Positions 39,936 to 48,458 of a DNA stretch of 64,000 nt are shown here, piece by piece. The position numbers and the translations under genes are program-made. A model generated the notes under the pieces. It worked only from the letters and a program-made list of their open reading frames with translations, did not search any database and had not been told where the DNA came from. Every line of letters begins with the position of its first letter. Positions within the stretch are counted from its first letter, which is position 1. Source of the stretch: Pseudomonas batumici (GTDB lineage: Bacteria; Pseudomonadota; Gammaproteobacteria; Pseudomonadales; Pseudomonadaceae); contig NZ_JXDG01000014.1 of NCBI RefSeq assembly GCF_000820515.1, positions 1 to 64,000 on the forward strand, in the 5' to 3' direction.

Positions 39936-40180
39936 GCTGCCTGACTCCCGCCTTGAAAAAGCCGACTATCTTAACGGAATCGATGCTTTCAGGCCAAAAG
40001 AAGCTCACAAATACCGTGCTTTTAGCCAGCATCCCGGCCCTGTAGAGGCGAGACCTGGGGAAAAGGGTAGCTCATCGGGATGTCGGGCACCTTTGTGTGT
40101 CTATCCGGTCACACTTTGAGTCTGCCGCGCTCAAGTCGCCGGGCGCGCCGCCGACAGCCTGATGACAGGAGAAAACCACC

Positions 40181-40522
40181 ATGCTGCCACCGATACTGCC
40201 CCTGAGTGTCGTACCGGTTACATCCCAGACGGATCCGATTCGACAGCGACCGGATATCCCGCCCGTGGTGCCGGTCCAGGAAAGCTCCAATGAAAGTACC
40301 ATCGACCTGCAAAAACGTAACCCGGAAGAGTCCGGCCGGCTGCTGCGCGAGGAGCAGCGGCGCAAGCAGGAACAGCAGCAACGTCGGCGCGAGGCCGATG
40401 ACGACCCGGAGCTGCACCTGGCCGTTCCGGGCCATGAGTTGAATGCCGACAACACCGTGCCCGTGGTGGCGCTGATGGAAGATCAGCCGCGTCAGGGGCT
40501 GCTGGTGGACGTCGAAGTCTGA
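40181..40522 (+). CDS. Small charged, Gln/Arg-rich protein of unknown function
   Basis: 113-residue soluble protein. The N-terminus is proline-rich (LPPILPLSVVPVTSQTDPIRQRPDIPPVVPV), the middle is a strongly charged helix (REEQRRKQEQQQRRREADDDPE), then a conserved end (HLAVPGHELNADNTVPVVALMEDQPRQGLLVDVEV). Its 3' end overlaps the convergent aminotransferase gene by 31 bases. It occurs after rapA in other Pseudomonas. Some databases call such proteins aspartate-semialdehyde dehydrogenase, but nothing in it supports that. Confidence 0.75.
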   Translation: MLPPILPLSVVPVTSQTDPIRQRPDIPPVVPVQESSNESTIDLQKRNPEESGRLLREEQRRKQEQQQRRREADDDPELHLAVPGHELNADNTVPVVALMEDQPRQGLLVDVEV

Positions 40523-41721
40523 TGACCCTCGTTGGCCAGCGCCCGCAGGGCGTTGAGCAGGGTGTCGATTTCCTCCTCGGTATTGAGATAGCTGACAGCG
40601 ATCCTCGCAATGGCCGGCAGGTCCCGGGCCTGCATGTCCAGTGGCGTATAAGCCGTGCCATTGGCCCCCAGGTTGATGCCACTTTCGGCCAGCCGTTGTT
40701 TCAGTGCAAAAGCGTCCCAACCTTCCAGTGTGAACGCGATCAGCCCGGATTGTTGCCCGGGTAGGCCCAGGTCGCGCAGTTCAAGGCCGTTGATCTGCCC
40801 AAGCGCCTGACGCAGTGTCTGGCTCAACCGCTGGATGCGTCGATGAATGCGCTCGATGCCCAGCTCTGCGGCTTCTTTCAACGCATTCGCCAGCCCGGCC
40901 AGCAGCGCCAGGGAGACTTCGCTGGTTTCGAAGCGTCGGGCATCGGCCCGCGGGGTGAAGGCGTGGCCGTCCCAGGGCGCCGAGAGCACATCCAGCTGGG
41001 CTGGCCTGAGTTGCGCCATGAAGCCCGGGCGTACATACAGCAGCGCGGTGCCCCGAGGTCCGCGCAGGAACTTGCGCGCGGCGCCCTTGAGCACATCGCA
41101 ACCCAAGGCTTGGACATCGCAGGGCATCTGCCCCAAGGCCTGTCCGGCATCGATGAAGTAGGCGATACCATGACGCCGTGCCACTGCGCCGATGGCCTGG
41201 GCCGGGTTGATCAGGCCGCCGTTGGCCGGTAGCCAGGTCAGGGCGATCAGCCGAACGCGGGAGTCGATCATCCGCTCCAGGGCGGGCACCGACACCGCGC
41301 CGTTCTCGTCACAGGGAATCACCTCGAGCCGGGCTCCGGACTGGACGGCCTGGGTCATGCAGGCCAGGTTGCCGCCCCATTCATGCCGTCCCACCAGGAT
41401 CCGGTCGCCGGGTTGCCAGCTGCCCAGGGCATTGAATGCCATGCCCCAGGCTGCCGAACCGCTGCTGGTGAAGGCGATGGCGGCGCTGTCGGTGCCCAGC
41501 AGTCGTGCCGCCCACTGGCGAGCCTCTTCCTGCAGTCTGGCGCCTTCGACACCGGCCTCCATCGGGCCCAGGGTCGCTTCGCGCAGCAGCTGGGTGGTGA
41601 TGGCGTCCAGCGTGGCCTGGCTGGGCAGGGAGGCGCCGGCGTGATTGAAATGGATCACCCGGGCGCAGCCGGGGGTGGCGGCACGCAGGTGGACGATCTC
41701 GTCAGCCAGTGTGTCGCTCAT
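40492..41721 (-). CDS. Class V aminotransferase-fold PLP enzyme
   Basis: 409-residue PLP enzyme of the cysteine desulfurase / isopenicillin epimerase fold. Motifs: FNHAGASLPSQATL, FTSSGSAAWGMAFNAL, the cofactor aspartate in YFIDAGQALGQMP and the lysine loop DVLKGAARKFLRGPRGTALLYV, where the lysine before FLRGPRGT is the Schiff-base residue. The substrate is unknown. Translationally coupled to the RidA gene (4-base overlap) and preceded by a LysR gene, suggesting breakdown of an amino acid or amine that yields a reactive enamine. Confidence 0.85.
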   Translation of the reverse strand: MSDTLADEIVHLRAATPGCARVIHFNHAGASLPSQATLDAITTQLLREATLGPMEAGVEGARLQEEARQWAARLLGTDSAAIAFTSSGSAAWGMAFNALGSWQPGDRILVGRHEWGGNLACMTQAVQSGARLEVIPCDENGAVSVPALERMIDSRVRLIALTWLPANGGLINPAQAIGAVARRHGIAYFIDAGQALGQMPCDVQALGCDVLKGAARKFLRGPRGTALLYVRPGFMAQLRPAQLDVLSAPWDGHAFTPRADARRFETSEVSLALLAGLANALKEAAELGIERIHRRIQRLSQTLRQALGQINGLELRDLGLPGQQSGLIAFTLEGWDAFALKQRLAESGINLGANGTAYTPLDMQARDLPAIARIAVSYLNTEEEIDTLLNALRALANEGHQTSTSTSSP

Positions 41722-42188
41722 GGGCGCAGCTCGAAAATCGCGTCGATCTCCACCGCAACACCGCTGGGCAGGCTGGCGACACCGATGGCGGTACGCGCAT
41801 GGCGACCCTTGTCGCCGAGGGCATTGACCAGCAGGTTGGACGCACCGTTGGCCACCGCCCCCTGGCGCTGGAAGTCGGGGCTGCTGGCGACAAAGACCCC
41901 CAGCCGGACGATCCGCACCAGGCGTGACAGATCGTCGTCAAGGGCGTGGCCCAGTTGTGCCAGCAGGCCGAGCGCGGCGAGTTCCGCCGCCTGCGCGCCT
42001 TCTGCTTCGTCCAGGGTGTCGCCCAGGCGACCGATAAAGGCCGGTTTGCCGTCCTGCAGGGGAATCTGCCCGGAAATGAACAGCTGATGTTGGCTGATGA
42101 CGTAGTTCACGTAGTTGGCGATCGGCTGGCCAGGCTGCGGCAGGCTCAGGCCCAGTTGGGCCACTCGGTCGGACAGGGAATGATTCAT
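41718..42188 (-). CDS. RidA-family protein
   Basis: 156-residue protein of the YjgF/YER057c/UK114 family, in the longer form (VNYVISQHQLFISGQIPLQDGK...RTAIGVASLPSGVAVEIDAIFEL). RidA proteins hydrolyse reactive enamine/imine intermediates made by PLP enzymes; the PLP enzyme next door is a plausible source. The ATG at 42188 is used; 42194 is also in frame. Confidence 0.88.
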   Translation of the reverse strand: MNHSLSDRVAQLGLSLPQPGQPIANYVNYVISQHQLFISGQIPLQDGKPAFIGRLGDTLDEAEGAQAAELAALGLLAQLGHALDDDLSRLVRIVRLGVFVASSPDFQRQGAVANGASNLLVNALGDKGRHARTAIGVASLPSGVAVEIDAIFELRP

Positions 42189-42277
42189 GGGCAAACCTCC
42201 GGGGAAAGAGGCTTGAGCATGCGGGGCCGCCGATGGGGCGACAAACGGATAGATTCAATCCGACGTATCCAGATAAC

Positions 42278-43156
42278 TCATGTGTCAGCTGAGTTGCATT
42301 GCTCCACCAACCACTCACGGAAACATTCGGCGGCGGGGCTCAGCGCCGCGTTGGGCTTGACCAGCCAGTAGCCGATCTCGCTTTCATAGGCCGGTTGGTC
42401 GAAGGCATTCACCAGTACGCCCTCCTTGAGGCGTCGCTCGATCAGGCGCTGGCGGCCCATGGCGATGCCTTGTCCGGCGATGGCTGCTTCGACCACGATG
42501 TTGTAGTCGTGGAGCATGACGCAGGGGTAGCGCTGGACGTCGAGGTGATGATGGCGGGACCAATCGATCCATTCGAACGGTTGCGGTGCCTGTGACATGA
42601 GCAACGGACCCTGCTCGACACCGGCGGCCTTGAAGGCTGGGCTGCACACCGGAAAGAGCCGTTCGCCCATCAGGCGCACGGCGTTGACATGGGGCCAGCC
42701 GCCTTTGCCATAGCGGATCGCCAGGTCCACCTCGGCGCCGGCCACATCGGCCAGTTGGACCGAAGGTTTCAGCTCGACCCGGATCTGCGGGTAACGACGG
42801 GTGAAACCGGCCAGGCGCGGTGCCAGCCAGAGGGTGGCGAAGGAGGCGAGCAAACCGATACGCAGTACCTGGTTTTGCCGGGGCTGGTTGAACCGTTGCG
42901 TCGCCTGGGCGATCTGTTCCAGTGCCGGGCGGATTTGCAGGTAGTACTGGCCGCCTTCTTCTGTGAGATCAATGGCGCGAGTGCGTCGGACAAATAGTCG
43001 CTGGCCCAGATGCTGTTCGAGTTTCTGTACCTGATGACTGATAGCGCTTTGACTGACGCACAGCTCATCGGCGGCCTTGATAAAGCTCAGATGGCGGGCC
43101 ACGGCCTCGAAGGCGCGCAGGGCCATCAACGGCGGGAGATCCTGGTGCAGTGCCAC
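42278..43156 (-). CDS. LysR-family regulator, GcvA-like
   Basis: 292-residue LysR protein of the GcvA type (LPPLMALRAFEAVARHLSFIKAADELCVSQSAISHQVQKLEQHLGQRLF). The start is the GTG at 43156, which has AAGGAG seven to eight bases upstream; the ATG at 43174 overlaps that ribosome site. It lies upstream of, and in the same direction as, the RidA-aminotransferase pair and is likely their regulator. Confidence 0.85.
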   Translation of the reverse strand: MALHQDLPPLMALRAFEAVARHLSFIKAADELCVSQSAISHQVQKLEQHLGQRLFVRRTRAIDLTEEGGQYYLQIRPALEQIAQATQRFNQPRQNQVLRIGLLASFATLWLAPRLAGFTRRYPQIRVELKPSVQLADVAGAEVDLAIRYGKGGWPHVNAVRLMGERLFPVCSPAFKAAGVEQGPLLMSQAPQPFEWIDWSRHHHLDVQRYPCVMLHDYNIVVEAAIAGQGIAMGRQRLIERRLKEGVLVNAFDQPAYESEIGYWLVKPNAALSPAAECFREWLVEQCNSADT

Positions 43157-43345
43157 TTCAGTTCTCCTTTGCATTCAATCGGGGTCAGGGATTGTGCTGG
43201 GAAATCGCGGGACTGCCCAGGCCTTGTTGAGCGGGAGGTCTGGATAACCGCCACACTTGCCCGCATTATTAAGCGGTAGCGTGTGTCGAAGGCTGCCCAG
43301 GGTGGTGCTTCGATGGAACTCGACTGATAGCGACGTAGTGTGACC

Positions 43346-43507
43346 ATGAGCCAAGACGACAAGTTGATCGACCTTAATGCCGAACGGGCCAAGCGCGTCC
43401 ATGATCTCAACGAAAAACGCTTGAACGAAGTTCGCCAGGCGTTCGAACAGGCCATGCCGTTGGGCAAGGGCAAGAAGAAACCGAAGAACAAACCGAAAAA
43501 GCGCTGA
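43346..43507 (+). CDS. Small basic protein of unknown function
   Basis: 53 residues: an amphipathic helix (DDKLIDLNAERAKRVHDLNE) followed by a lysine-rich tail (GKGKKKPKNKPKKR). ATG at 43346, stop at 43505-43507. Composition is coding-like, and the helix plus basic tail suggests nucleic acid or ribosome binding, but this is a guess. Confidence 0.65.
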   Translation: MSQDDKLIDLNAERAKRVHDLNEKRLNEVRQAFEQAMPLGKGKKKPKNKPKKR

Positions 43508-43651
43508 TACCCCCGCTGATTCTTGATATGGATCAGTTATTCCCTTTCTCCCGCGCCCAGCCCTGGACGGCATTGACCCTGGTCAATTTCCCACTGTGCC
43601 CGCTGGGCTAACTTAGCTCCATCGCAACAGGGCAAGTGCAGGAGGCCAGTC

Positions 43652-43768
43652 ATGTTCTTCGATAACGTGGTGATCGCCGGAGTGCTGACGGTTGGCCTCA
43701 TGGTGATGTTCTTCGCCGGTTTTGGAATTTTTATCTGGAAAGACTCACATAAACGGAAGAAACCGTAG
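43652..43768 (+). CDS. Single-pass small membrane protein
   Basis: 38 residues (FFDNVVIAGVLTVGLMVMFF at the start, one transmembrane helix, basic tail DSHKRKKP). A very good ribosome site (GGAGG, seven bases upstream) supports translation. It resembles short cytochrome-oxidase-type accessory peptides only in shape; the function is unknown. A terminator follows at 43801. Confidence 0.68.
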   Translation: MFFDNVVIAGVLTVGLMVMFFAGFGIFIWKDSHKRKKP

Positions 43769-43800
43769 AGCTTCCAGGGAACGAGCACGCAAGGCATTTT

Positions 43801-43825
43801 GGGCGACTTCGGTCGCCCTTTTTTT
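43801..43825 (+). terminator. Rho-independent terminator
   Basis: GGGCGAC-TTCG-GTCGCCC followed by seven Ts; ends the transcript of the small membrane protein gene. A lone REP-like half-site (TGTAGGAGCAGCCGGTCGAC) follows at about 43835-43854. Confidence 0.92.
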
Positions 43826-43881
43826 GCTTTTTTTGTAGGAGCAGCCGGTCGACGGTATCCAGGCCGGTCATAGAATGAAAT

Positions 43882-43918
43882 AAAAAAAGGTGCGGTCCCG
43901 ATGGGAGCGCACCTTTTT
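43882..43918 (-). terminator. Terminator after the phosphate transporter gene
   Basis: Stem AAAAAAGGTGCG / CGCACCTTTTTT with an inner GTCCC/GGGA pairing, 17 bases past the pit stop. It can act on both strands. Confidence 0.9.
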
Positions 43919-43934
43919 TATTATCCGACCGGGG

Positions 43935-45416
43935 TCAGTTGCCGAGTATCTTCGTCGCCAACCAGAACAGGCCGGCGGACAAGCCGATGGTCATCGGCAG
44001 GGTCAGGACCCAGGCCAGCAGGATGGTCTTGATGGTGCTGCCTTGCAGGCCGCTTTTGCTGGCAAGCATGGTCCCGGCCACACCGGAGGACAACACGTGG
44101 GTGGTCGAGACGGGCAGGGCGACGATGTTCGCCAGGCCGATCAGACCGGCGGTGGTGATCTGCGCCGACATGCCCTGGGCATAGGTCATGCCCTGCTTGC
44201 CGATCTTCTCGCCGATGGTCAGTACCACACGTTTCCAGCCGATCATGGTGCCCAGGCCCAGGCCCAGGGCCAGTGCAACCGCCATGATCACCCAGAACGG
44301 CGCGTATTCGGTGGTGGCGGTCAGGTCCTTGCGCAGTTTTTCCAGGTCGGCCTTTTCACGGGAATCCAGGCCGGGCAACTTGCCGACTTTCTTCGCGGTG
44401 TCATCCAGGCACAACAGGTCGCGGCGCACTTCAATGCGTTTTTCCGCCGACAGCGAATGGTAGTCGGTCACGCCGGTGAGGTTGCTCATCAGGGCGTTGA
44501 TGGTCGGCTCGGTCCGTTGCGGGTTGCAGCGGAATTTGCCCGGCATGTCGTCCACCACGTTTTTACCCAGGGCGAGGAAGTCGCTCAGGGTTTCGTGGTT
44601 GCGCTGATAGAACTGGCTCAGGTGCAGGGTCGCGTCGCGGGTGCGTTCGATCTGGTAAGTGGTGGTGCTCAGGTCCAGGACGAACTGCGCCGGCACGATA
44701 CCGATCAGCACCAGCATGATCAGGCCGATGCCTTTCTGGCCATCGTTGGAGCCGTGCACGAAGCTTACCGCCATGGCGGAGATCACCAGTACCATGCGGT
44801 TCCAGAACGGCGGGTGCTTCTTGTCGTCGATCTTGCGCCGTTGTTCCGGGGTCTTGTGCATCTTGGACAGCGGTCGCCACCATTTCAGGCCGACCAGCAG
44901 CAGGCCCGCCAGCACCAGGCCGGCAATCGGCGAGAAGACCAGCGAGGCGCCGATATCCACGGCTTTCTGCCAGTTCACCCCCTCGCTCACGGGAATCCCG
45001 GTGAGCAGGGCGTTGGCCAGGCCGACCCCGAGGATCGAGCCGATCAGGGTGTGGGAACTGGAGGCCGGGATACCGAAGTACCAGGTGCCCAGGTTCCAGG
45101 CGATGGCCGCCGCGAGCAGGGAGAACACCATGGCCAGGCCATGTCCGGTGTTGACGTTGATCAGCAGTTCGACCGGCAGCAGGTGGACGATGGCATAGGC
45201 AACGCCCACCCCACCCATCAGCACGCCGAGGAAGTTGAACAGGCCGGAAAAGAACACTGCCAGTTCGGGCGGCATGGCTTTGGTGTAGATAACGGTGGCC
45301 ACCGCGTTAGCGGTGTCATGAAAGCCGTTGATGAACTCGAAGCTGAGGACAAAGGCCAGGGCGAGCACCAGGCTCACAAGTACCCAGACATCCAGTCCGC
45401 TGAATAAATCGATCAT
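43935..45416 (-). CDS. pitA: Low-affinity inorganic phosphate transporter PitA
   Basis: 493-residue PiT-family carrier for metal-phosphate with about ten helices in two repeats. The family signatures are visible: FEFINGFHDTANAVATVIYTKAMPP near the N-terminus and its counterpart GSNDGQKGIGLIMLVL, and a long cytoplasmic middle region (residues about 255-340). The gene stands alone. No PhoB box was recognised upstream. Confidence 0.94.
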   Translation of the reverse strand: MIDLFSGLDVWVLVSLVLALAFVLSFEFINGFHDTANAVATVIYTKAMPPELAVFFSGLFNFLGVLMGGVGVAYAIVHLLPVELLINVNTGHGLAMVFSLLAAAIAWNLGTWYFGIPASSSHTLIGSILGVGLANALLTGIPVSEGVNWQKAVDIGASLVFSPIAGLVLAGLLLVGLKWWRPLSKMHKTPEQRRKIDDKKHPPFWNRMVLVISAMAVSFVHGSNDGQKGIGLIMLVLIGIVPAQFVLDLSTTTYQIERTRDATLHLSQFYQRNHETLSDFLALGKNVVDDMPGKFRCNPQRTEPTINALMSNLTGVTDYHSLSAEKRIEVRRDLLCLDDTAKKVGKLPGLDSREKADLEKLRKDLTATTEYAPFWVIMAVALALGLGLGTMIGWKRVVLTIGEKIGKQGMTYAQGMSAQITTAGLIGLANIVALPVSTTHVLSSGVAGTMLASKSGLQGSTIKTILLAWVLTLPMTIGLSAGLFWLATKILGN

Positions 45417-45631
45417 GAAGGTTTTCTGACCCGGTCATAAGGGGGCGCGATTATGCCAGAAAACTTTCAAGTGAGGGCCTGCCTGATACCATTTGACCTG
45501 AGCGGGTGGTCAGGGCCGACGGTTGACACGCGGGTGGCGCAATTCTTGGCATCCGGCGGGCCTGGCGTTGTCCGGGTAGGAAAGGCCAGGCGGCGAAGGG
45601 CAGGGCCCGAAAAGGTTCAATAGCGATAAGC

Positions 45632-45832
45632 CTAGGGCTCCTCGGCCTTGAGTTCCTTTTCCATCTTTTGCAGTTCCTGGGTAAAAGCCTGGTCCAGAAG
45701 ACTGGCTCGCTTGCGCCAGGGTTTGCGTTCTGGATCGGGTTGCGCGGCGTAGGTGGTGACTGCCCCGCCGTAAACATCCTTGTAACGTTGTTCCTGGCGC
45801 TCAAGTTCCGCGCGCAGTTCGTCTTTCGTCAC
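45632..45832 (-). CDS. Conserved small protein of unknown function
   Basis: 66 residues, charged and helical ([24 protein letters not shown] ... [22 protein letters not shown]), with no signal or membrane segment. Predicted to form a short coiled coil. Conserved-looking start (MTKDEL) but no known domain. Confidence 0.7.
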   Translation of the reverse strand: MTKDELRAELERQEQRYKDVYGGAVTTYAAQPDPERKPWRKRASLLDQAFTQELQKMEKELKAEEP

Positions 45833-46215
45833 AGTACTACCTAATTTGAGTTGGGTTATTGTGTTCCATTAAACGCAACCGCCCTGACGAGTCGTTCAAT
45901 CCGGGGTTTGAGCGCTGACAGTTGGAGCCACTGTCGGGCCGGACGGCCTTATGGTCGTACAGGGTATTATAGCGGTCGGTTTGACTCACACTATCGCGAA
46001 GATAGGGGAGTTCGTCAACTTTGTCGGTGAGTTTTGTGATGTAGGAATCTTTAACTGTAACTTGAGGACCGGCTAACAGCTGCCTGTTTTTTGACGACAG
46101 TTATCAACTCAAGTTGCACTGCAATAAGCCGGGTACTTGGAAATAGAATCCCGGTTCTGTTGCAGAACCGCGGTTCAACTTCCTGATCGCCCCTCGCTGA
46201 GGCGCGTCCAAGGGT
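45833..46215. other. Gene-free region upstream of the candidate small RNA
   Basis: About 380 bases with higher AT content than its neighbours. It holds the probable promoter of the small gene at 45632 and a hairpin GGTTCTG-TTG-CAGAACC near 46155-46171. I find no reading frame or RNA gene I can support in it. Confidence 0.45.
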
Positions 46216-46304
46216 AAAAAAACGGCCTCACTTCGTGGGTGAGGCCGGACCGAGGGAGCTCCCGGTGGGTACCTGACCAGTATCCCGGGAAGTCCACGAC
46301 GGCA
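46216..46304 (-). ncRNA. Candidate small RNA facing away from pcaR
   Basis: On the minus strand: -35 TTGACC (46338-46333), 17-base spacer, -10 TACCTT (46315-46310), then a start near 46304. The RNA would contain a long hairpin (46259-46291, with arms TCCCGG and its complement enclosing GGGTAC/GTATCC) and end in GGCCTCAC / GTGAGGCC (46224-46246) followed by seven Us, a textbook intrinsic terminator. No ribosome site with a credible frame is present. I do not recognise it as a known RNA family. Confidence 0.6.
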
Positions 46305-46338
46305 CGCCCAAGGTATAAGCTGCGGCGATCAGGGTCAA

Positions 46339-46353
46339 TTGCGATTATCGGTC
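46339..46353. promoter_or_regulatory. Second PcaR-like site upstream of pcaR
   Basis: TTGCGATTATCGGTC is close to the PcaR consensus GTGCGATTATCGAAC. It lies just upstream of the -35 box proposed for the minus-strand small RNA. Confidence 0.55.
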
Positions 46354-46354
46354 A

Positions 46355-46375
46355 TTGGTTCGATAATCGAACCAA
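46355..46375. promoter_or_regulatory. PcaR operator at the pcaR promoter
   Basis: Perfect palindrome with core GGTTCGATAATCGAACC, 75 bases before the pcaR start. PcaR of P. putida binds GTTCGATAATCGCAC-type sites, so self-regulation is expected. Confidence 0.8.
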
Positions 46376-46450
46376 ACCACGTTGCCCTGGCTTGTCTATC
46401 GGCCCGGGCTCGGCCTGTAATGGGCTTCCACCGCAGAGAAGGGATTTGCA

Positions 46451-47293
46451 ATGAACGACCAACTGCGTGATGCCTTCGCTTCCGTGGCACCGCCCATCGT
46501 TGCCTCGCCGGCCAAGCGCATCCAGGCGTTTACCGGCGACCCCGACTTCATGACTTCGCTGGCCCGTGGCCTGGCGGTGGTGCAGGCGTTCCAGGAACGC
46601 AAGCGGCATCTGACCATCGCGCAGATCAGCCACCGTACGGAAATTCCCCGTGCGGCCGTGCGACGTTGCCTGCATACCTTGATCAAGCTCGGCTACGCCA
46701 CCACCGACGGGCGTACCTATTCGCTGTTGCCCAAGGTGCTGACCCTGGGGCACGCCTATCTGTCGTCCACGCCCCTGGCCGTATCGGCCCAACCCTATCT
46801 CGACCGCATGAGCGAGCAACTGCACGAAGCCTGCAACATGGCGACCCTGGAGGGCGACGACATTCTGTACATCGCCCGTTCCGCCACCACCCAGCGCCTG
46901 ATCTCGGTCGACCTGTCGGTGGGCGGCCGGTTGCCGGCCTATTGCACGTCCATGGGGCGAATCCTGTTGGCGGCGCTGGACGATGCCTCCTTGCGCGAGT
47001 ACCTCGAGCACGCCGACCTGCACGCCAAGACCAGTCGGACCCTGCACACCCCCGAAGCCTTGCTCGACTGCCTGCAACAGGTTCGCCAGCAAGGTTGGTG
47101 CATTGTCGACCAGGAACTGGAGCAGGGCTTGCGCTCCATTGCCGTGCCGGTCTACGACGCCTCCGGGCAAGTGCTGGCGGCGCTGAACATCAGCACCCAT
47201 GCCGGGCGGGTCAGCTGCGGCGAGCTGGAGCAGCGTTTCCTGCCGAGCTTGCTCAAGGCCAGTCGCGAGTTGAGTGCGCAGTTGTTTTCCTGA
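46451..47293 (+). CDS. pcaR: IclR-type activator PcaR of the beta-ketoadipate genes
   Basis: 280-residue regulator with an N-terminal IclR helix-turn-helix (LTIAQISHRTEIPRAAVRRCLHTLIKLGYATTDGRTY) and a C-terminal effector domain that binds beta-ketoadipate in homologues. FMTSLARGLAVVQAFQERKRHLT is the PcaR/PobR hallmark. The start follows AGAAGGGATTTGCA. It heads the pca cluster and has matching operators in front of itself, pcaI and the porin gene. Confidence 0.94.
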   Translation: MNDQLRDAFASVAPPIVASPAKRIQAFTGDPDFMTSLARGLAVVQAFQERKRHLTIAQISHRTEIPRAAVRRCLHTLIKLGYATTDGRTYSLLPKVLTLGHAYLSSTPLAVSAQPYLDRMSEQLHEACNMATLEGDDILYIARSATTQRLISVDLSVGGRLPAYCTSMGRILLAALDDASLREYLEHADLHAKTSRTLHTPEALLDCLQQVRQQGWCIVDQELEQGLRSIAVPVYDASGQVLAALNISTHAGRVSCGELEQRFLPSLLKASRELSAQLFS

Positions 47294-47326
47294 GCTGTAG
47301 TCCTGGCAGGAGACCGCGTTATCGTT

Positions 47327-47415
47327 CATCGCGAGCAAGCTTGCTCCTACAAATTTGTGTCGATCACAGGTTATGTGTACGACACAGCACTGTAGGAGCA
47401 AGCTTGCTCGCGATG
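47327..47415. repeat. REP palindrome between pcaR and pcaI
   Basis: Arms CATCGCGAGCAAGCTTGCTC(CTACA) at 47327-47351 and the exact complement at 47391-47415, in opposite orientation to most REPs here and of the GAGCAAGCTTGCTC class. Confidence 0.92.
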
Positions 47416-47472
47416 CGGTTTCCCAGGCGACGAATGCCTTGAAGGATAAAACCGGTAGCTTGCAAACAATCG

Positions 47473-47487
47473 GTTCGATTATCGAAC
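47473..47487. promoter_or_regulatory. PcaR operator at the pcaI promoter
   Basis: GTTCGATTATCGAAC, a perfect palindrome, followed at once by a second, weaker copy (TTAATCGATTATCGG, 47490-47504). Paired sites at the -35/-10 region match how PcaR activates pca promoters. Confidence 0.82.
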
Positions 47488-47600
47488 GGTTAATCGATTA
47501 TCGGATTGTTTGGCCGCCGCCCCCCGGCTTAACCTGAGCTCATCACGGCGCTGAACCTCGCGCTGTCCCTCAGGCTTGTTGAAACCGGGAGTCTGCACCC

Positions 47601-48458
47601 ATGGCTGAAATCCTTTCGCTGCATGAAGCGGTGAAGCAGTTCGTCAACGACGGCGATACCGTCGCGCTCGAAGGCTTCACCCATCTGATTCCGACTGCGG
47701 CGGGTCATGAAATCATTCGTCAGGGCAAGAAAGACCTGACGCTGGTCCGCATGACGCCCGATCTGATCTATGACCAGCTCATCGGTTCCGGTTGCGCCCG
47801 CAAGCTGATTTTCTCCTGGGGCGGCAATCCGGGGGTGGGCTCGTTGCACCGCCTGCGCGACGCCGTCGAGAAACACTGGCCGCATCCGCTGGAAATCGAA
47901 GAGCACAGCCACGCCGACCTGGCCAATGCCTATGTGGCCGGTGCTTCCGGCTTGCCGTTCGCGGTACTGCGGGCCTATGCCGGTTCCGACCTGCCGAAGG
48001 TCAATCCGCTGATCAAGACGGTCACCTGCCCGTTCACCGGTGAAGTGCTGGCCGCCGTGCCCTCGGTACGCCCGGACGTCACCGTGATCCATGCCCAGAA
48101 AGCCGACCGCAAGGGCAACGTGCTGCTCTGGGGTATTCTCGGTGTGCAGAAGGAGGCGGCCCTGGCGGCCAAGCGCTGCATCGTCACCGTCGAGGAAATC
48201 GTCGACGACCTGCAGGCCCCGATGAACGCCTGTGTCTTGCCGACCTGGGCGCTGAGCGCCGTGTGTCATGTGCCCGGCGGCGCCCACCCGTCCTACGCCC
48301 ATGGTTATACCGAGCGCGATAACCGTTTCTACCAGGCCTGGGATCCGATTGCCCGTGACCGCGCGACCTTTACCGCCTGGATCGCCGAGTACATCCATGG
48401 CACCGCGAACTTTGCCGAGTTCCAGAGCAAGCTGGCCCACGCCTCGGAGGCTGAATAA
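47601..48458 (+). CDS. pcaI: 3-oxoadipate CoA-transferase subunit A (PcaI/CatI type)
   Basis: 285-residue alpha subunit of a type I CoA-transferase that moves CoA from succinyl-CoA to 3-oxoadipate. It shows the glycine-rich GDTVALEGFTHLIPTAAGHE and RMTPDLIYDQLIGSGCARKLIFSWGGNPG. This longer GctA/CatI-like form differs from the roughly 230-residue PcaI of P. putida. Coupled to pcaJ by a 1-base stop/start overlap. Confidence 0.9.
   Translation: MAEILSLHEAVKQFVNDGDTVALEGFTHLIPTAAGHEIIRQGKKDLTLVRMTPDLIYDQLIGSGCARKLIFSWGGNPGVGSLHRLRDAVEKHWPHPLEIEEHSHADLANAYVAGASGLPFAVLRAYAGSDLPKVNPLIKTVTCPFTGEVLAAVPSVRPDVTVIHAQKADRKGNVLLWGILGVQKEAALAAKRCIVTVEEIVDDLQAPMNACVLPTWALSAVCHVPGGAHPSYAHGYTERDNRFYQAWDPIARDRATFTAWIAEYIHGTANFAEFQSKLAHASEAE

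Noticed and set aside
40181..40522. Aspartate-semialdehyde dehydrogenase
   Set aside because: Some databases use this name for similar short proteins, but it has no nucleotide fold or catalytic cysteine.
46239..46454. A 71-residue leader peptide ahead of pcaR
   Set aside because: It crosses strong hairpins and the PcaR operator, has no ribosome site and a random-looking composition.
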